From assembly GCF_036785885.1 (NCBI RefSeq), contig NC_092323.1, forward strand, positions 496,001-560,000: a stretch of 64,000 nucleotides of DNA. The letters are read 5' to 3'. The stretch's first letter is position 1. Each line of letters opens with the position of its first letter. The translations under genes were made by a program, and so were the position numbers. The notes under the pieces were generated by a model that was not told the DNA's origin, ran no database searches, and saw nothing but the letters and a program-made list of their open reading frames with translations. The stretch is from Coffea arabica. Taxonomy: Eukaryota; Streptophyta; Magnoliopsida; Gentianales; Rubiaceae. This document shows positions 61,444 through 64,000 of this stretch, piece by piece.

Positions 61444-62815
61444 GAAGTAAAATTCAAACCAGGCAAACACCTCAATAAATGGAAACAAATTTGAATCCCA
61501 CGTGAATAATTCAATTGGAGGATGAGAACGTGTGTGGGAGAGAATTGTACATTTAAACTTGAAAGCAACTCTCAGGTATGTTGGTCATGACTCGCAGGAG
61601 GAGTTAAATGCAAAAGGGGGTCTATGTTGATAAGACTTTTTTTGGAGTTTTCTATATTACTTCTGGTTCGGGAGCTGGCTGGAGCTTCATAAATCACGAG
61701 GTAAACGAGGAGGGATGAATCATCAGCAGAGGAGCACGCTTTTCAGCTCTAAGGGTGACCAGATTATGAAAACCGGTGGATATGAACAGAAAGAAGCGTC
61801 CAATGAGTAATCTGGGAAAACGTTGATAATCGGTCAAGAAATTGAGCAATAAATGTGAGTAAAATTAAAAGCTGAAGACTGGAGTACAGTAGTGGTACTA
61901 AATTACCATCATTCAATCTCTAGTTCTATTCTTCCAACTGCAATAAGCCTGCCACCGGTCCGGCGTCTGGGATGGGGATCCGTTTATTCGCTGCCTTCCT
62001 CTCTCTCAGTCGAGGCTCGGGAGAATTCAGAAGAGTTGTCCTGTGGAGTAGTAGCTGAGAATGGATCAGTTGCTGCTAATTACCGTACCTCATCCGACAT
62101 CACTCACTCCTGTACTAAATTGGACAAAAATCAACTTGAGTGATATGCTAAGAAGCATTTAATGCTTGGGTGGACGTTCACAAAATTACTTCCACAAAAC
62201 TTTTTTTGAATTGCGATTTGCAAACTTGTGGGTTGCCTAGAACAACCCTAATTTGCAAGGTTGGAATTGCGATTTTAATATGATTTCTTGTTGACAACTC
62301 ACCAATCAATGGGTTACGTGCCATTTGAGAATTGAGAGAGCTCCCTTGCCACATTCATTAAATTTGGATTATAAAATGCATCATATTCAAATAATCTTCC
62401 ATAGGCTACCAATAATGTCTGTCTGTCTTCTCTTGTTTTTTTTTTTTTGGGGGGTGGGGTTATTGAGTGATTTGTAGCTATAAATAAATCTCAGGCGCTA
62501 CAGTTTGCAAAACTCACGTCCAATTTACCTTTCGGAACCATAGTACAGGAATTCATGGAATACCAAATTCCGTAAGGTACCCAAAATGATATTCCAAATG
62601 GAAGCCACGGAACCAAGAAGAGTCCTCCACCAAACACTTCATTCTTTTTCTTGAAAAAAAAAAAAAGAAAAGCCCCAATACTCTCTCTCCCTCATGGGCC
62701 TGGGTCGCTACTCGCAAGCCACAAAACATCCGAAAAAATAGCAAATTCCCCGCCCCCCGCCCGCTAAAGAAGAGCCCATTTGCACTTGCAGTTTTATGGT
62801 TTCACCTCATTCATC
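61444..62815. promoter_or_regulatory. Divergent region between the LBP/BPI-like gene and eIF1A
   Basis: This 1.37-kb gap separates two outward-facing genes and must contain both promoters. A short frame at 61892-62143 on the plus strand has no family resemblance. A C-rich stretch (CCCCGCCCCCCGCCCGC-like, about 62749-62763) just before the eIF1A leader is the GC-richest patch. No TATA box could be assigned with confidence. Confidence 0.4.
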
Positions 62816-63256
62816 ATGCCAAAAAACAAGGGCAAAGGGGGCAAGAACAGGAAGAGAGGAAAGAATGAGGCGGACGACGAGAAGCGAGAGCTGGTTTTCA
62901 AAGAAGACGGCCAAGAGTATGCCCAGGTTTTGCGCATGTTAGGTAATGGCCGCTGTGAAGCCATGTGCATTGACCAGAACAAGAGACTCTGTCACATTAG
63001 AGGGAAAATGCACAAGAAGGTCTGGATCACCACCGGCGACATTATCCTCGTTGGCCTCCGGGACTATCAGGACGACAAGGCTGATGTCATCCTCAAGTAC
63101 ATGCCCGATGAAGCCAGGCTCTTGAAGGCTTACGGTGAGCTGCCGGATAACGTCAGACTCAATGAGGGGATCGCTGGAGAGATGGATGATGATGATGACG
63201 GCCATGGTGATATTAGCTATCTTGAGTTCGGGGATGACGACATTGATCAGATTTAA
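62816..63256 (+). CDS. EIF1A: Eukaryotic translation initiation factor 1A
   Basis: A single uninterrupted exon of 146 residues. eIF1A binds the A site of the 40S subunit and, with eIF1, promotes scanning and start-codon selection. The start [20 protein letters not shown] is the conserved basic N-terminal tail, so the ATG 36 bases upstream in the same frame is rejected. The OB-fold core is intact: [56 protein letters not shown] and [15 protein letters not shown]. The acidic C-terminal tail ([23 protein letters not shown]) ends with the family's DIDxI motif, which contacts eIF5B. The lack of introns could be ancestral or reflect retrocopying; no poly(A) tail or flanking repeat was seen. The gene appears functional. 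Confidence 0.97.
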   Translation: MPKNKGKGGKNRKRGKNEADDEKRELVFKEDGQEYAQVLRMLGNGRCEAMCIDQNKRLCHIRGKMHKKVWITTGDIILVGLRDYQDDKADVILKYMPDEARLLKAYGELPDNVRLNEGIAGEMDDDDDGHGDISYLEFGDDDIDQI

Positions 63257-63827
63257 CTCTCAAGGCCAACGATAGTGATAAAGCCTGGACCAGAGCTTTT
63301 CTTTCATCCTGGACCATTTTTTGCTATTTTCAATGCCAAACTCGTTTGTTTTAAGCTCGTTTCTGCGCATATTCGGACGAGTCCAGACATGTTTCAGCAT
63401 TAGGAGGAAATGCACGTACTCGGAGCCTGCATCACAATGTCCCACACTCAGTTTGCCTTTCTGCTCAAAAAATACTAACCGTCGTGTGCTAGCAGCTACC
63501 AAGATTTCTGAGACGTGAGAAATTGAGATATTTCGCTGCGCCAACGTGGCTGATGAAACGATCTCTTCACTAAAATAGCAAAAGCGAAAAATGGAGTTTT
63601 AACATCACACGCCGTCTTGAATCCGCTCATTTGCTTTGATCATCTCTCTCATTTCTCTTTTAAAGTGATCGTCTGTGATTTTTGTACGCAATGAAATATG
63701 TAACGACAAGCTATGCAACACACCAATTTCACAAATAAAAACAGGAGGTGAAAGAATGTGGAATCTTGAAGAAATGCAACCCAGTAACTTTAATTCATTG
63801 CAATAGTAAGAGCACCGTTTTTGCTGG
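63257..63827. other. Convergent 3' spacer after eIF1A
   Basis: Holds the eIF1A 3' untranslated region and probably that of the minus-strand gene ending at 63828. No coding exon was found. Confidence 0.45.
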
Positions 63828-63910
63828 TCATCCAAGGAGCTTCACCGCTACTGCTGTTGAGTCTGGTTGCTTGGAGCGTGACACGTAAGCCTCTTCAATC
63901 ATACCATCAT
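63828..63910 (-). CDS. Last coding exon of an unidentified minus-strand gene (partial)
   Basis: On the minus strand an acceptor (TTAAGCAG ending at 63911) opens a frame that completes a split codon and reads DGMIEEAYVSRSKQPDSTAV...AVKLLG to a TGA at 63830-63828. The composition looks like real protein and the 83-bp length fits a codon split 1+2. No donor-bearing upstream exon lies in the remaining 90 bases, so the rest of the gene is beyond the window. I do not recognise the family. It would be tail-to-tail with eIF1A. Confidence 0.4.
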
Positions 63911-64000
63911 CTGCTTAACTAGGGTGTACAATTTGGCAAAAAATGAAAGCCCCCAAAACCAATTTCATAGGAAGTAGTCCGGTGGGGGTTTTCTTGCAGG

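Noticed and set aside
61444-61488. Upstream Met of the LBP/BPI-like protein
   Set aside because: It adds 15 mostly aromatic residues ahead of a good signal peptide; the downstream Met fits the family better.
62780-62815. Upstream in-frame ATG for eIF1A
   Set aside because: The conserved protein starts at MPKNKGKGG; the 12 extra residues have no counterpart in the family.
1-64000. CRISPR arrays, operons, bacterial-style promoters or terminators
   Set aside because: This is intron-bearing plant nuclear DNA; no regularly spaced short repeats or polycistronic layout are present.

Overview
The window is nuclear DNA of a flowering plant, and the protein sequences point to a core eudicot. Genes are intron-rich with short GT-AG introns, spacers are AT-rich, and there are many poly(A/T) and microsatellite runs, SINEs and small inverted-repeat DNA transposons. 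Exon coordinates below come from reading splice sites by eye and requiring frame to be kept across every junction and agreement with remembered family sequences. No alignment could be run.

Layout from left to right: the last exon of an unidentified acidic/His-rich protein (1-426, +); mitochondrial GrpE (2888-5501, +); a small plant-specific protein ending in an LxLxL motif (6542-8049, -); chloroplast trigger factor TIG (9349-13914, +); ER-type CDP-diacylglycerol synthase (14629-18157, -); microtubule bundler MAP65-1 (24224-27996, +) with a GC-AG intron; an 8.5-kb gene-poor spacer holding a SINE, a 3 x 392-bp tandem array and a hAT-like MITE; indole-3-acetate methyltransferase IAMT1 (36502-39259, +); a possible small gene (40541-40977, -); LIP5/VTA1 (42645-45725, -) whose first coding exon is not visible; a PHD plus BAH-like protein (48533-54870, -); an LBP/BPI-like secreted lipid-binding protein (57214-61443, -); single-exon eIF1A (62816-63256, +); and the last exon of a further gene (63828-63910, -).

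The genes do not form an operon or pathway. What ties them together is descent. GrpE, the LxLxL protein, TIG, MAP65-1 and IAMT1 are, from memory, neighbours at Arabidopsis At5g55200-At5g55250, and LIP5, MAP65-2, CDS3 and MGE2 are neighbours at At4g26750-At4g26780. The window carries both gene sets interleaved, as expected of an unfractionated ancestral block. The PHD/LBP pair probably matches At3g20280/At3g20270.

No new multi-gene system was found. The items most worth a second look are the apparently missing LIP5 first exon, the MAP65 GC donor, the tandem array, the young SINE with a perfect 16-bp target duplication, and an rRNA-like segment near 6.1-6.45 kb.
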